Positions 23,061-34,700 of a stretch of 64,000 nt of DNA are shown here, piece after piece. The notes beneath the pieces were generated by a model, which saw nothing but the letters and a program-made list of their open reading frames with translations, did not search any database and was not told the DNA's origin. This DNA comes from Boesenbergia rotunda (Eukaryota > Streptophyta > Magnoliopsida > Zingiberales > Zingiberaceae). The stretch is from the NCBI GenBank assembly GCA_024364735.1, contig JAGFNQ010009441.1, forward strand, positions 43,543 to 107,542. Reading direction: 5' to 3'. Within the stretch, counting starts at the first letter, position 1. Each line of letters opens with the position of its first letter. The position numbers and the translations under genes are program-made.

Positions 23061-24132
23061 AGGGAGTTTGTCCATGCGCCAAGTTAGGATAATGTTGACC
23101 ATGCGCCAAGTTTGATTTTGACACATTCAAGGGAGTTTGCCCTTTTATGCCAAATTTTATATTTGAAATAATATTAGACATGACTTAGATTGGAGATCCA
23201 GGTGTTTTTTCAATCATGTTATCTATGCTTAACATGTGTTGATGCATGTCAAGACATCATGTCATAAATGATTGTATATTTATTAGATCTTGCCATGATA
23301 ACAATTTATTTGAATTGATACATGAATTTAGTAATGTCATGCCATGATATACGTGCATCATTCAAGCACGATAAATTTAGATGCATTTAATCTATGTCAT
23401 ATTCATTTATATTTATATGTATTATTTTAATTCCTTAAAATTAAGGATAAATGATATTATTTGATATCCTAACTAGAATGGTCTAATTAGGAATATCTAG
23501 ATAGATATGTATGATCTCTTAGTTAGGAAAAACATATTTACATCTTACAAGAATTATAGGTTAACTTATATGTGTATGAATACACATTAGACATAAGTGA
23601 GATGTTAGGATAATAAGCTAATTAAATTCAAGATGTTGATATGTTGTATCTAGATGAGCTAAACATCATCAAATAATATGAATTTTGTATGGACCAATCA
23701 TGGAAAAGGTCAATGTATAAGTCATATACATTTAGCCAATAGATCATGATTGAAAATTAGTTTTGAAAATTATTTTAAAAATATTTTGAGAAATCATGGT
23801 GAACTCTATTTATTGATAGAAATCATTATTAATAGTGTTGATATAAAATTAGAGTGGAACATTGAAGATTTTAATGGTATCAACATTAATTTATCTTTGA
23901 AAATAATGCGTATTTCCTTAGAATTTTTTTTTTTTTTTGATAGTGTTTGGCATAAGTAATGTATGTATAACCTTTCATAATTTTTCAAAATCATAGAATT
24001 ATTGATACAATTTAAAATTTGGACCGTAAATGTTCAAATAACAATAGTTTGTGTCAGAAAACAATTAATTGATTACATTATTAGTCTATTATTGGATTCT
24101 ATCAGTTAACTATTAGTTAGTTTTATGACTGA
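23061..24132. other. AT-rich sequence without a recognised gene
   Basis: Contains a short duplication (ccatgcgccaagtt at 23073 and 23099), words such as catgtcaagacatcatgtca, and a poly-T run at 23926-23938. It resembles the spacer after gag in the SIRE-like elements. A 69-codon open frame at 23750 has I/N/F composition and no motif, and I do not count it as a gene. Confidence 0.5.
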
Positions 24133-25396
24133 TGTCGGTGCAATCTTCGTTAGGTCAGGGTTGACCTAGTTTGAGTAGGCTTGGGTGAGCTTGAGTTTCG
24201 ATGTTTGACAATGATATTAGAACGGTGTGTAAGTCGAGTGGAACAAGGGTAACTGGAGACTTGACTGAGAAAAGTCCTAGTGGGACTAGGTAAATTTCTG
24301 GTGGATCCGGGAGATTGCACGCTGGCACGGGAGAAGTCCAGGTGGATCTGGGAGATCGCACGCTGGCAAGGGAAAAGTCCTAGTGGGACTATGTGAAGTC
24401 CAGGTAGATCGGGGAGATTACACGCTGGCACGGAAAAAGACCTAGTTGGAAACTAGGCAAGGGAAAGTCCAAGTCAGCCAAAGGTTTGATCGAACACTTG
24501 GTAATGAAGTCCTAACAGGTCACAGTTAACCATGGTTAGGCAAGAAAACTCGAAACATGAGCTAAGCAAGTTAGGGTTGGGCAATCGATTAGGAGTTGTT
24601 GCTTGCGAGAACAGAAAGACCCTTAATTGATTGGGTGATCGATTAAGGGGTATGTCAATCGATTGGCTAATCGATTGGCGCAGGGTTATCGCAAGAACAG
24701 AAGTTTACTGAATCGATTCGATAATCGATTCAACATTCTCTTAATCGATTGGATAATCGATTAAGGAGGACCGTAATCGATTCGGCAATCGATTACGGCG
24801 GTATTGCATGAGAGCAGAAATATGCTGAATCGATTCAGTAATCGATTAAGATCTTCTTAATCGATTGGCTAATCGATTAAGCTTTAAAAAATAGTCGTTG
24901 AACAAATAGTCTAACGTGGTAATCGATTAGAGAACCCTAGGTCGCGGGTATAAAGGGGTTTCACGCAGGTTTGAAGCAAGACCGCTCTGGCATTTCTTCG
25001 ACGCTCTTCACCTTCCTCATCACCATTTCAAGTGAGGTCTTGGAGCTTAGTGCTGCTGCATTTCCAAGGATCAAGAGGCGATTCCAAGTTTAAAGAAAGC
25101 AAGAAAAGCATAGAGAGCTAATTTGTGTAAATCTTGTAAGATTTCTATTATATTTGTTTGTTCTTAAGTGTTTCTTCTTGTAATCTTATGAGGTTTCTCC
25201 ACCTCAAGAAAGAGATCTTTCATAGTGTATGAGAGAGTGAGGAAGAGCGGATCCTTGGATTAGTCACCTCAAGGAGGTGGATACCAAATAAATCAAGGTG
25301 TTAGCATTGCTCAAGTCTTCCACAGCGACAATTGTTCATTGATCAAAGATCGGAGCTAATCACCCCCCCCCTCTAGCTCTCCTATCGGTCCTAACA
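24133..25396 (+). mobile_element. Solo LTR with AATCGATT array, near-perfect TSD
   Basis: Starts TGTCGGTGCAATC and ends GGTCCTAACA (1264 bp). Flanks are actga (24128-24132) and actaa (25397-25401), a 5-bp duplication with one change. Internal order: two to three minisatellite units (24265-24440), the AATCGATT array (24586-24930), a TATA box (gtataaag, 24948-24955), a transcribed-type leader with polyadenylation-rich text, then a C-run at about 25361-25371. No gag or pol flanks it, so it is a solo LTR. The truncated minus-strand copy is at 10349-12104. Confidence 0.75.
24586..24930 (+). repeat. Array of paired AATCGATT palindromes
   Basis: About eight doublets of the form aatcgatt-4 nt-aatcgatt, such as taatcgattggctaatcga. 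Each half is itself a palindrome and the two halves also pair with each other. Non-palindromic linkers with agaacagaa separate the doublets. The same array occurs in inverse orientation at about 10705-11075. It lies immediately upstream of the LTR's TATA box. Confidence 0.8.
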
Positions 25397-25433
25397 ACTA
25401 ACTCAAGTAATTTCATTCATCTTTGATCGCTCT

Positions 25434-26280
25434 TGTAAATACCTCGTGTTAGTTTTGATGTCGTCAGTTGAATTAAATTAAACCCTGTGTATTTGATATC
25501 TTGTGTCTGAGTGTGTAGGGACTTAGTAACACAAGAAGTCGAGTGGAAGACACAGCGAGTGAGAAAGATGACATTAGAAGATAGTCAATGGGCTTGATGC
25601 ATCCAAGGGACTAGGAGCTGCAAAAGAGTACACTGGTGGAGCGAGAAGGACAGTGCGGCGCATCCAAGGGACGAGAAGTGTGAAGGAAGCCTGCTCGAGG
25701 AGAAGGTCAAAGTTGAATTCAAGTGAGCTCAATTCCAGATGACCGGAGCATCACCCATACGAGTGGATCAAAGAATAGTCAATGCCTATGGTTGATCATT
25801 CCAGATGAACGGTATCGAGGCGCCCTAAGTGTCATCTAAGACGCCTTGGATGAATAGTAGCGAGGCGCTTCTAATGCTGCAGAGCCATTGAAGAGTCATT
25901 GCATCATGGATGAAACTTTATCACATTGAGGTCGCCTTGGATGACATTGGAGACGCCTCCAGTGCCACGTCAGCAAAACTTTTGCCCATCGGGCTATAAA
26001 TAGCATCCTGGAACTAGGACTATAACACAACACTTGTAATCAACTTCTATACTCTGTTTTGAGCTTCCGAATTTTGTAAGAAGCTACTCCGCCTTCACGA
26101 AGGAATTTGATAGTGAGCTTTCAACTGTCTTGGATTAACAACCACCCAGGTTATAACCAAGTAAAATTCGGAGTCTCTCACTTTGTTCTTTTATGGTTTT
26201 AATTAATTAATTAAGTGTGTTCTTGTTAAATAGAAAGCAAGAGAAAGTTTGGGTATTTTAACTATCTCTAACCCTCTGAT
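25434..26280 (+). repeat. LTR remnant related to the gag-only family
   Basis: Starts TGTAAATACCTCGTGTTAG, like TGTAAGTACCCC at 60562. It keeps the order agtgtgtagggacttag, tgatgcatccaagggac, ggtggagcgagaaggac, ggcgcc-like motifs (25818-25980), a TATA box (gctataaatag, 25992-26002) and ccaggttataaccaagtaaa near 26148. The 3' end is blurred; I stop where ctatctctaacc replaces the expected C-run. No internal region of this family adjoins it, so it is a solo or truncated LTR. Confidence 0.6.
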
Positions 26281-27882
26281 ATTCATAGATAAGCATTCAA
26301 AGGGCAAATTTCTTAGAGAAAATGAAAAGAGGGAGTTACAAAGAGGAAAATAAGGATTTGAGGAGAATAACTTTTAACCCCACAATATATAATTTAGAAC
26401 TTCTTAAAAGTTTAGGAATAACTCTAAAATAGTGTTGGTGTGCAATAGTTTAAAGGAATATGCTTTGAGGGGAGGCTCAGCTTAAAGGCATAAGAAATGA
26501 TTAGAAATGATCTTTCAAGGTAGTATGCTCAAAGTTGAGCTTTAGAGAAAAATATAAAGTACGGAATCTCCATTGGGATGTTGGAATAATAAAGAATGAA
26601 ATTTTATAGAAATCTTTCTTATGTGTGCGAGGAATAATGAAGGGGTTAAGTTAGAAAAATATTCATTTATGCTTTGGTATAAGAATTAGGATGCTAGGTT
26701 AATAAGTTAGCCTAAATTAAATATATTGTAAACATAAAAAAGGGAATATTACTGAAACAATCGACTTTTAGTCAAGGTTGACTGGATGCTAGATAATGGT
26801 AAAACCCTAACGTGTTATGATTGATCAGATACTAGGCAATGGTGAGGTCTTGACAAGTCAAAGTTAACTGAAAACTAAGTAAAAGAAGTCTCGAAATGTT
26901 AAAGTTGATTGCATACTACGCAAATGAAGTCCCGGTAAGTTGAAGTCAACTAAATACTAGGCAATGTGAGAATACAGTCTTGAAAAGGTTGAAATTAGAG
27001 GGTATCAATTGATTGATAACGAATAGCAATAGACTAATGAATCTCTAAATCCTGAGTTTTGAGAGAGTTTAGGGTTTGTTGTATACCAACCGAATGATGG
27101 GTATGAACAATCGACTAATGATACTATTGTAACAAATAGAAAGTTTTTGGGTTGATCTAAAAACTCGACTGATCATTATCAATAGACTGATGGGTATATA
27201 TAAATAGTTGATTGATGATATTGTTGGTCTGTTACAACAAACAAAAAGTTCTGAACTCGACTGCGACACTCGACTAATGTGACAGCAATTGACTGATGGT
27301 AATGAGCAGTCGATTATTGTGGTTAAAGCTGAGTCATAAAGAGTCATTCTATATGTGAAATGTTAAATTCAGAAGGAGCAATCAGAATGCAATCGATTGA
27401 TAGATGAAAATATTCATGACATAAAGCATGTAAGAGAGGATTTCGTAGATGACTTTGCAGTTCAGTTCTTGGGCATTTTGGAGAAGAGTGTTGTTGCATT
27501 TTCATACCTCAAGAGACAACCCAAAAGTGATAAACATCAATTGAAGCCAAGCTTCTTTGTGTAAACGTGTTTATTTCTATCCTGATCTTGATATCATTTG
27601 TAATTTATATTTGTCGTATTGTTTGTAAGAATAAGTATTGTAAAAGATGTCTCCACCTTAGGAAGGTTTACGAGAAAGAGAAAGGCTTATGCCAGTAGCA
27701 CTAGGATTAGGTCGTGAAGTAGGAACTAGGAATTTTGAATCATGTAAAATCTAGGTATTATGTACTTGTGTTTTTATTTTGTGTTTTGCTTTTATGTTCC
27801 TTCTGTGTATTGATATCTTGTAGACGAGCACACAATCGATAAAATGAATGTAACAAATAGCGCCCCCCCCCCCCTCGCGGCT
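26281..27882 (+). mobile_element. 3' end and LTR of the 20340-type element
   Basis: The worn internal end (26281-26749) finishes with the purine tract aaaaaagggaatat. The LTR starts near 26750 (TACTGAAACAATCGAC for TGTTGGAATAATCAACC). It has repeated 'gttgaagtcaactaaatactaggcaatg' phrases, tcgactga-type inverted motifs (27000-27310), a hairpin-rich leader and a C-run near 27865-27876. Both ends are diverged, suggesting an old insertion. No target duplication was found. Confidence 0.55.
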
Positions 27883-29193
27883 TACATACATACTGATAAT
27901 AATTTTAAGAAACTGAAAAGGGAAGCAACAAGGGTAAGGGAAAATAAAGTACAGAGTATGAGACATTAGACATAAAGTACAAAAGGAAAAAAAAATAGAA
28001 ACCCACTTATTTCTTCTACAATACGATCTGAAGAAAGATAGTTTCAAATACACCAACTGACATGTTAAAAAAGCTATAGTTTTGTTCAGAAATCAATTTA
28101 ACAACGGTGCCTAATGATACCTGATGGATAGATATTGATATTACTACCCACATAAATATCAATATATAAGGTTGTCTCAAAAGTCGACCACAAATTAATG
28201 GAGAAAAATACATCTATATAAGAAATGGCAAGAATGTTAGAGTAGAAGCAATTGGTGTTTTTAAATTTTATCTAGAAACTAATATATTTTTGAATTTAAA
28301 AAATATTTTATATTACTATCTAAATTTAATTTTTGTTTCTTATATTGACAAATCGGATATTCTTATTCATTTGAAAATGAATTATTCAATATTTTTTAGA
28401 ATTTGATTTTGATTAATATGATTCCTCATAATTTCTACTAACAACAACATAATGCATATATAAGTGGCATAAAACTTAATTTGATGAATAAGAATTCATC
28501 CATATTATAGTATAAATATTTGTGGCATATATATTCGAACAATATCTAGATAAATTAATGTTATTATTAATTTACGACTCTTTTAATATGTCGAATTTTG
28601 ATGTTAGCATAGAATGTATAAAAGAGAAAACAATTAACAAAATAAATAAAGATGCAAATCGATGTAACGAAGTTTTAGAATTAAAACATACAAATAAATG
28701 TGAATTATTCTCTATAATTTTTTGAAATGGTAAATATATTTTATTAATATCATAGACGACCTTTAATAATTTTAACCGTAAATTTACATAGAGAAAGTAG
28801 TAACAAAATTATTACAGCAAAACATTTATTAACAAATTATTACGGTTAAAGAATTAGAATTCAAAAATAAAAGTTGCAAGTAGAGTGAACCAACTGTAGC
28901 ACGCTCTTGGTCTCACGCTAAGAGATTAAAAAGGTGAAATTAGAAATTGATTGATTACCGTTGCATTTGATTAGGAGTAATATAATTTAATATATAATAT
29001 AATTAAGTCTATAATATAATCCAGATTATATGTTATTGACATTATTGTCCAAATTATAACACTTTAATTAACTTTTGTAATGTAATTATATTACATTATA
29101 ATTTTAAAACTGCACCAAATAAAATAATAAATCTTATAATGTAATCTTGATTACATTACAAGGTTAACTATCTCTTATCAAATATAACCTTTA
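27883..29193. other. AT-rich intergenic DNA, nothing recognised
   Basis: About 1.3 kb of strongly A/T-biased sequence. Open frames of 60-100 codons here (for example near 27751-28056 on minus and 28522 on plus) have skewed I/F/N/K composition and no motif. I see no RNA gene or transposon end until 29194. Confidence 0.5.
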
Positions 29194-30784
29194 GGGTGCG
29201 TTTGGTTCAGGATGATCAGTGATAACCTTGGTTATCTGTCCAAGGTTATCGTTATCGTTGATAACCTTGTTTGGTTTAGATTATCATCAATTCCCAAGTA
29301 ATGCAGTATTACCGCCACATCAGCAAAACGTCATCAAATGGGGGATGCAACCCGGAATTGAATAACCAAGGAAAACGGAGGTTTTTCTTGATTCCGAGAT
29401 TAAGGAACTTTTCTTTCCCAAATTATCCCTTAATATTTACATTTTAAGATAAAAATATCCCTAATAATTAACTAAATTACAATTCGTTGCCGACTCACCG
29501 ACCGACGACCGCAGCCCCTCCGCCGATCGGCGACCGCCGCCGGCCGGCGACCGGCGACCGCCGCCCGCCGCCGGCCGGCGACCGGCGACCGGCGACCGCC
29601 GCCCGCCGCCGGCCGGCGACCGGCGACGGCCTGCCAGCGAACGATCGGTGGCGGTCGGGCGATAAATAATTTTTAAAAAAAATTTAGTATTTTAATTAAA
29701 ATTTTATTAAATTAAATAAATTATAATTAGAATAAACTAAATAAATTTAATACAAAATATTACCTTACTTTTTAATTTTTAGTATAAATAAACATATATT
29801 ATCATAATCCTTAATTTTAAACTAATGGGCAATATGGTAAAATATTACATTAGATTATATACTATTACCTCCAAACAAACAAGATTTTCTTTGATCATCT
29901 AAATTTAACCAAACAACATTAGATTATGTTTCATTCCCCATAACCTTGGTTATGTGATTACCAGATAATCACATAATTAAGGTTATATATGATAACTTGA
30001 ACCAAATGCACCCTACCAAATAATCACATAACTAAGATAATAGGGAATAAAACATAACATGAAATTGTTTGGTTCAATTTAGGTAATCAAATAAAATCTT
30101 ATTTGTTTAGAGGTAATAGTCTATAACATAATATAATATTTTGCTATATTGCCCTTTTGAATTTATTTAGATAATTTTATTAAAATATTAAATTAAAAAA
30201 ATATTCGTCGATTGTCGATGTCCGTGTAGGCAGTTGATGTGCAACACCAGCGGCCAACTGTCAGTGTCAAACGCCGGCGATCGACGTAGATCGTCGGTGG
30301 CTACCGGCCGGCTGTCGACGTCGACCGCCAACGATCGGTGTCGACCATCGGTCATCGGCGGTGGTCGTCGGTCACCAACCGCCGGCAGTGGTCGCCGGCC
30401 GCCGGCAGTGGTCGCCGGCCGCCGGTAGTGGTCGCCGGCCGCGCGGCAGTGGTCACCGGCTGCGGCGGTGGTCGTCGGTCATCGTTGTCGGTCATCGACC
30501 GCGAATAATACTTTCGGAAGTTAATAAATTATAATGATTATTTTTTTCTTAAATACAAATATTGAAGGATAATTTTGGAAAGATAAATTTCATAACTCCG
30601 GAATCAAGAAAAATCGTACTTTTCTAAAGTTTTCCGATTCCTGATTGTATAACCCTTTTACTGACGTATCGAGCATCGATCATTATTTGAGAATCGCTAA
30701 TTATCTAAATCAAACAAGATTTTCGTTGATAACCTTAGATGGATAACCAAGATTATCAAAGATAACCCGCAACCAAACGCACCA
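29194..30784. mobile_element. Inverted pair of PIF/Harbinger-like non-autonomous elements
   Basis: The first unit, 29194-30013, has the terminal repeat gggtgcgtttggttc at its left end and gaaccaaatgcaccc at its right end, preceded by tta, the usual Harbinger target. The second unit, to about 30784, is in opposite orientation: ccaaataatcacataac at 30015 mirrors ggttatgtgattaccag just left of the junction. It ends aaccaaacgcacca. Its left terminus seems lost, so the pair joins tail to tail. Both share inner ggttatc/ataacc pairing arms with the element inside UTP6 intron 4. Both hold a GC-rich insert instead of a transposase. Confidence 0.7.
29490..29660. repeat. Very GC-rich ccggcgacc array
   Basis: Overlapping repeats of cgaccgccgcc and ggccggcgaccggcgacc with two near-identical blocks of about 48 nt, in DNA that is otherwise about 70% A/T. 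A related but different GC-rich array (gtggtcgccggccgccggca units) is at 30190-30510 in the inverted partner. Open frames through them (P/R/D-rich) are repeat artefacts. Confidence 0.75.
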
Positions 30785-31791
30785 TAGTGTTTTCTGCCGG
30801 AGTCCAAATGAGAAATAAAATCTGAAATATAATTATTTTAGAAATATCAGATAGAGATATAATTTGAAATATGGTTATTTTGGAAGTATGAGAGTCAAAA
30901 ATTAAAATTTTAATTGAATATATATATCTATATATATAATAAATGAACTTCCTAATACATAAAAAAATAAATGAAGGAAAAATGATGAGATACAATAATA
31001 AAGTACTAAGAATAAATAAATAATAGGTTAGAATTTAAATTTTAATAGAACCGAATATATTATGAATATCAATCTTTAAATATACATAAACTATATTTGG
31101 AATTTATCCCATAGACAACCCAAAATAAAAATAAAAAAACATCAATAATGGTGCAAGAATCGTGCAAATAGACAATTATAAAAAATTAACAGTAATAAAT
31201 AAATGGAGCAAGAATAAGACAGCAAGTGTAGCCCAATAAAAGTTAGACTTACATCAAGATATACTACGTTACTGATGCGCCACTATATGGAGAGAATGCA
31301 GAATGCAGCATGGAAGTAGTAGAAGAAATAGCACTAAATGACAAACAAGACTAGAATTCATTATAAATTAATGAGAAGGAACAAATATGCGAGGAAAAAA
31401 TAGAAAAGTTGAATGAAATAACTAATATTCTATTTCAGAACTTAACAGTGTACTTCCTGATATCTTCATACAGAACAACGAGATACCAAACACTGAAAAG
31501 CCTGTCATTCATTTCAATTGCCATATTTCATTCCAACTCCACGTATGCCTTTCAGTTCCGCGAATTAAAGGCACTAAGAACATTTGTAATTGGAACATTC
31601 ATATCAATCAATGATTCAATATACAAACTACAACACAAAAGAATATTAATAAAACACCGACCACTTTTAATCTAATATGCCCTGAAAACGGGAACACAAA
31701 ACTCAAATAACTGAACTGTCCACTAGTTCCTCTCAGTTATAATCGGAACTAAAGGTGACATCAACTCATGCAAAGATGGAACTAAAGAAGA
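30785..31791. other. 3' flank of UTP6, AT-rich
   Basis: No gene is recognised. The sequence just downstream of the UTP6 stop (31791 and lower) should hold its 3' UTR. Several minus-strand poly-A-signal-like words occur, but I cannot choose one. The remainder includes a (ta) tract at about 30918-30940. Confidence 0.5.
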
Positions 31792-34700
31792 TTACAAGTC
31801 AGTACCAACAAGCAACATAGTGTCCTTGGAGATTTTTTTAGCTCGCCAGTAGACAGCATTTGCGGATTCAGCTGTCCCAGCCTGTAAAGAGAAAGAGGAA
31901 CAAAACAATAAAACAAGTCAAATACATTAACCCAAAGGAAAAGGTAGCACCCAAATCACTACCTTCTTTTCCATCAGGTAGTACCCTCTCCACAATTCCA
32001 TGTTCTCAGGGTACATGTCTAAAGCCGAATTGTACAGATTTCGAGCACACGTAATGGCAAATTTATCACCAACGAAACCCAGGTTTGACTCTAGTTCGAT
32101 ACAATGTCTGAAGAGTTTAACACTTGGATGGGGTAAAGATAAAAGTCTGCAGCCAAACGTAAATGGTGATAAGCAAGATGTAAAAGCTAGAAAGAGATGC
32201 ATAATTAACAACAGTGAAAAAGAGGAAACATAAGAACCATTAGGGTGCGTTTGGTTGAGAGTGTTTCTTGATAACCTTGGTGGTTATTCATCCAAGGTTA
32301 TCAATAAAAACCTTGTTTGGTTTAGGTAATGAAGAATTCCCAGGTAATCAATTATACCTACCACATCAGCAAAAGTGGTCATCTAACCCGGAATCAGAAA
32401 AACAAGGAAAAGCCTGATTTTTCTCAATTCCGGGGTTAAGATAATCTTTTAGCCAAAAATATCCTTAAATTTTTACCATTTGAGACAAAACTATCCCTAA
32501 CTATTAATTAAATTTCAAATATGCCCTTGATATAATCCTTCGCCGCTTCGCGTGACTCCTCGCCAGATCCCACTTCATTCGATCGGGAACCCTAGGCGGC
32601 AACTTCGAGCGTCCCACTTCACTCGATCGGGAACCCACTAGCTCCGGCAGCTCTCGTCGCGGAGGAAATCAAACAGCCTCCTCTGCGCCACCGGAATCCA
32701 CACGGCCGTCGAAGCGCAGAGCACGATCCGACACGCACTCCGAAAAGCTCTTCCTCATCATCACTCTCGATGTCACCGCCAACGCAGTGTCGGCGATGTG
32801 ATTATCCTGCTCCAACTTGCGCCACTCCCCGACGGCCGACGCGCACATGCCGGCGGCGAACGCCCGCGTCATCCTTTGCGCCAACTTCAGCATGCTCAGT
32901 TGCGCAAGCATCATGCCGGTGTCGAGGTCGCGGCAAGCAATGGAGGGCGTGAGGAGGTCGACGACCTCGCAGCGGCGCCGCAGGGCGGCAACCCACCGGC
33001 CAGCGCCAAAGGCCGAGCCGGATCGGAGATGCTGCTTGTACATTTGACTCACTTGCTCTTCGTCGTACTCGGTATGTTCTACCCACGTCACCTACACCAT
33101 CCATAAATTGATCGGTAAACCGCCGGAGATCGATTCAGACGAAGAAAAGTTCAAACCTTGCAGTAACCATTAGCCATATCTTGCACCAGGCAACCGGAAG
33201 GCAAACGTCGGCATATTAATCAGTTTAATTCCTTAATTTATGTAAACAATTTATGTCTGGTAACAATACATTTTATTAATAGATAAATTTTTTGTAAACA
33301 ATTGAATTAGGGGTAATATAGTAATTGTCATATCAGATTATATATTAAAACCTTCAACCAAACAAGTTTTTGTCCCATTACCAAAGATTAAACCAAACAA
33401 TATTAGGTTATATCTTATTCCCTATAACCTTGGTTATGTGATTACCTGGTAATCACATGCCCAAGGTTATCAAAGAGCACCCTCAACCAAACGCACCCTT
33501 AACGTTATCAAGATGGTCTGACTTCAACAAGATCCTAGTTCATATAACAATAAGTTACTAATATGAATTAAATTTAACTCAGTGCCTATGATCATGGGTC
33601 AGGTGTGAGCCACTAGAAGAAACAGATACTTAAGGTAATGATTCATATGGAAGCAGCAGACGGTTGCATTTCCTGTGGCGGGATTCCACCAACATTGAGT
33701 TTGGTTGACTCACAAAAAAATGTACGACACTTGCAAAGTAAATACTCAAAAAATACCAAAAAGAAGTTAACATCATTTCAATACGGCCACAATAGTCCAT
33801 TTTGATACTTCAGGTTTTAGTCGATTGGAACTGAATGGAGAGCTGAATCGACTAAGGAATCGACTTGAGCTGAACAATCCGCAAACAAGATATTTATTTT
33901 TGGGGCTAAGATGATAGGAGACTGATGCTACAGCAGGAAAGCCGAAAGAAGTCATTAATCAAATAAAACAGCAATGCAACAGTTATAGCACCTAAGGGCA
34001 ACAATAGCATATAAGACTGGTAGTGGAATCCAATAGACTTAGGTAATCATTGGCAAACTAGGGTTAAAGTTCAACTGACTGATAGTGAATCTAGCCAACT
34101 GATCAGCGACAGATCAGTTGAATGATAAGTGAAGATTGAAGAATGACAAAGGCTATAAAAGGGGAGCCGGGAACAAGGTGGATGGCTTATGGTTAGATCT
34201 TATTGAGCCTCTTCATTGTAATCCTTATCCTTCTTGATAGTCATTGTATTGTAACAGGTTTCTCCATAGGCAGTCAAATGCGAAAGAGAAACATAGTGGG
34301 CATTGTAAAAGTGACTCACCAATGAATAATATGCCATGGAGTATAAATGAGGATTTCAAATAAAATTAAATGTTTGTGTTAGTGTCGTGGTATACTTGCA
34401 TCCTTTATATGCTTTTATTCCAATAATAATTATCTTGTGCGACCTTGCTAGTTTCATAGCAAGGGTAGAAAGAGTTCATTAGTAGGCAATATCGGTATCC
34501 CACCCGCCTCCCCCCACCCCCAACTCGCTCGTCTGACCATCCTCTACATTTGATCCCCAACAATTTTTATAGTAAGTTTTATTTTTGGCCACCATTTTCA
34601 TTCCAAAGGACAATTTTGATATATGAAAAGGTCTGAAAACTTTTTAAAATTTTTAGTGTGCGTTCTTAAAAAAATATAATCAATAATGAAAAGTAGAAAG

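Noticed and set aside
24586..24930. CRISPR-like array of regularly repeated palindromes
   Set aside because: Spacers are only 4 nt and variable linkers, inside an LTR of a plant element; no cas genes and wrong kingdom.
29487..30428. P/R/D-rich 60-64 codon frames
   Set aside because: Translation of GC-rich tandem arrays inside Harbinger-like elements; no family motif.
32802..33106. Alternative frames across the GC-rich core of the intron 4 element
   Set aside because: Only the minus frame beginning VTWVEH shows HD-ZIP IV motifs; the others are shadows of it.
33800..34562. Target duplication for the LTR-like block in intron 4
   Set aside because: The candidate left 5-mer (cattt) and right 5-mer (atttt) do not match, so the left boundary is left open.
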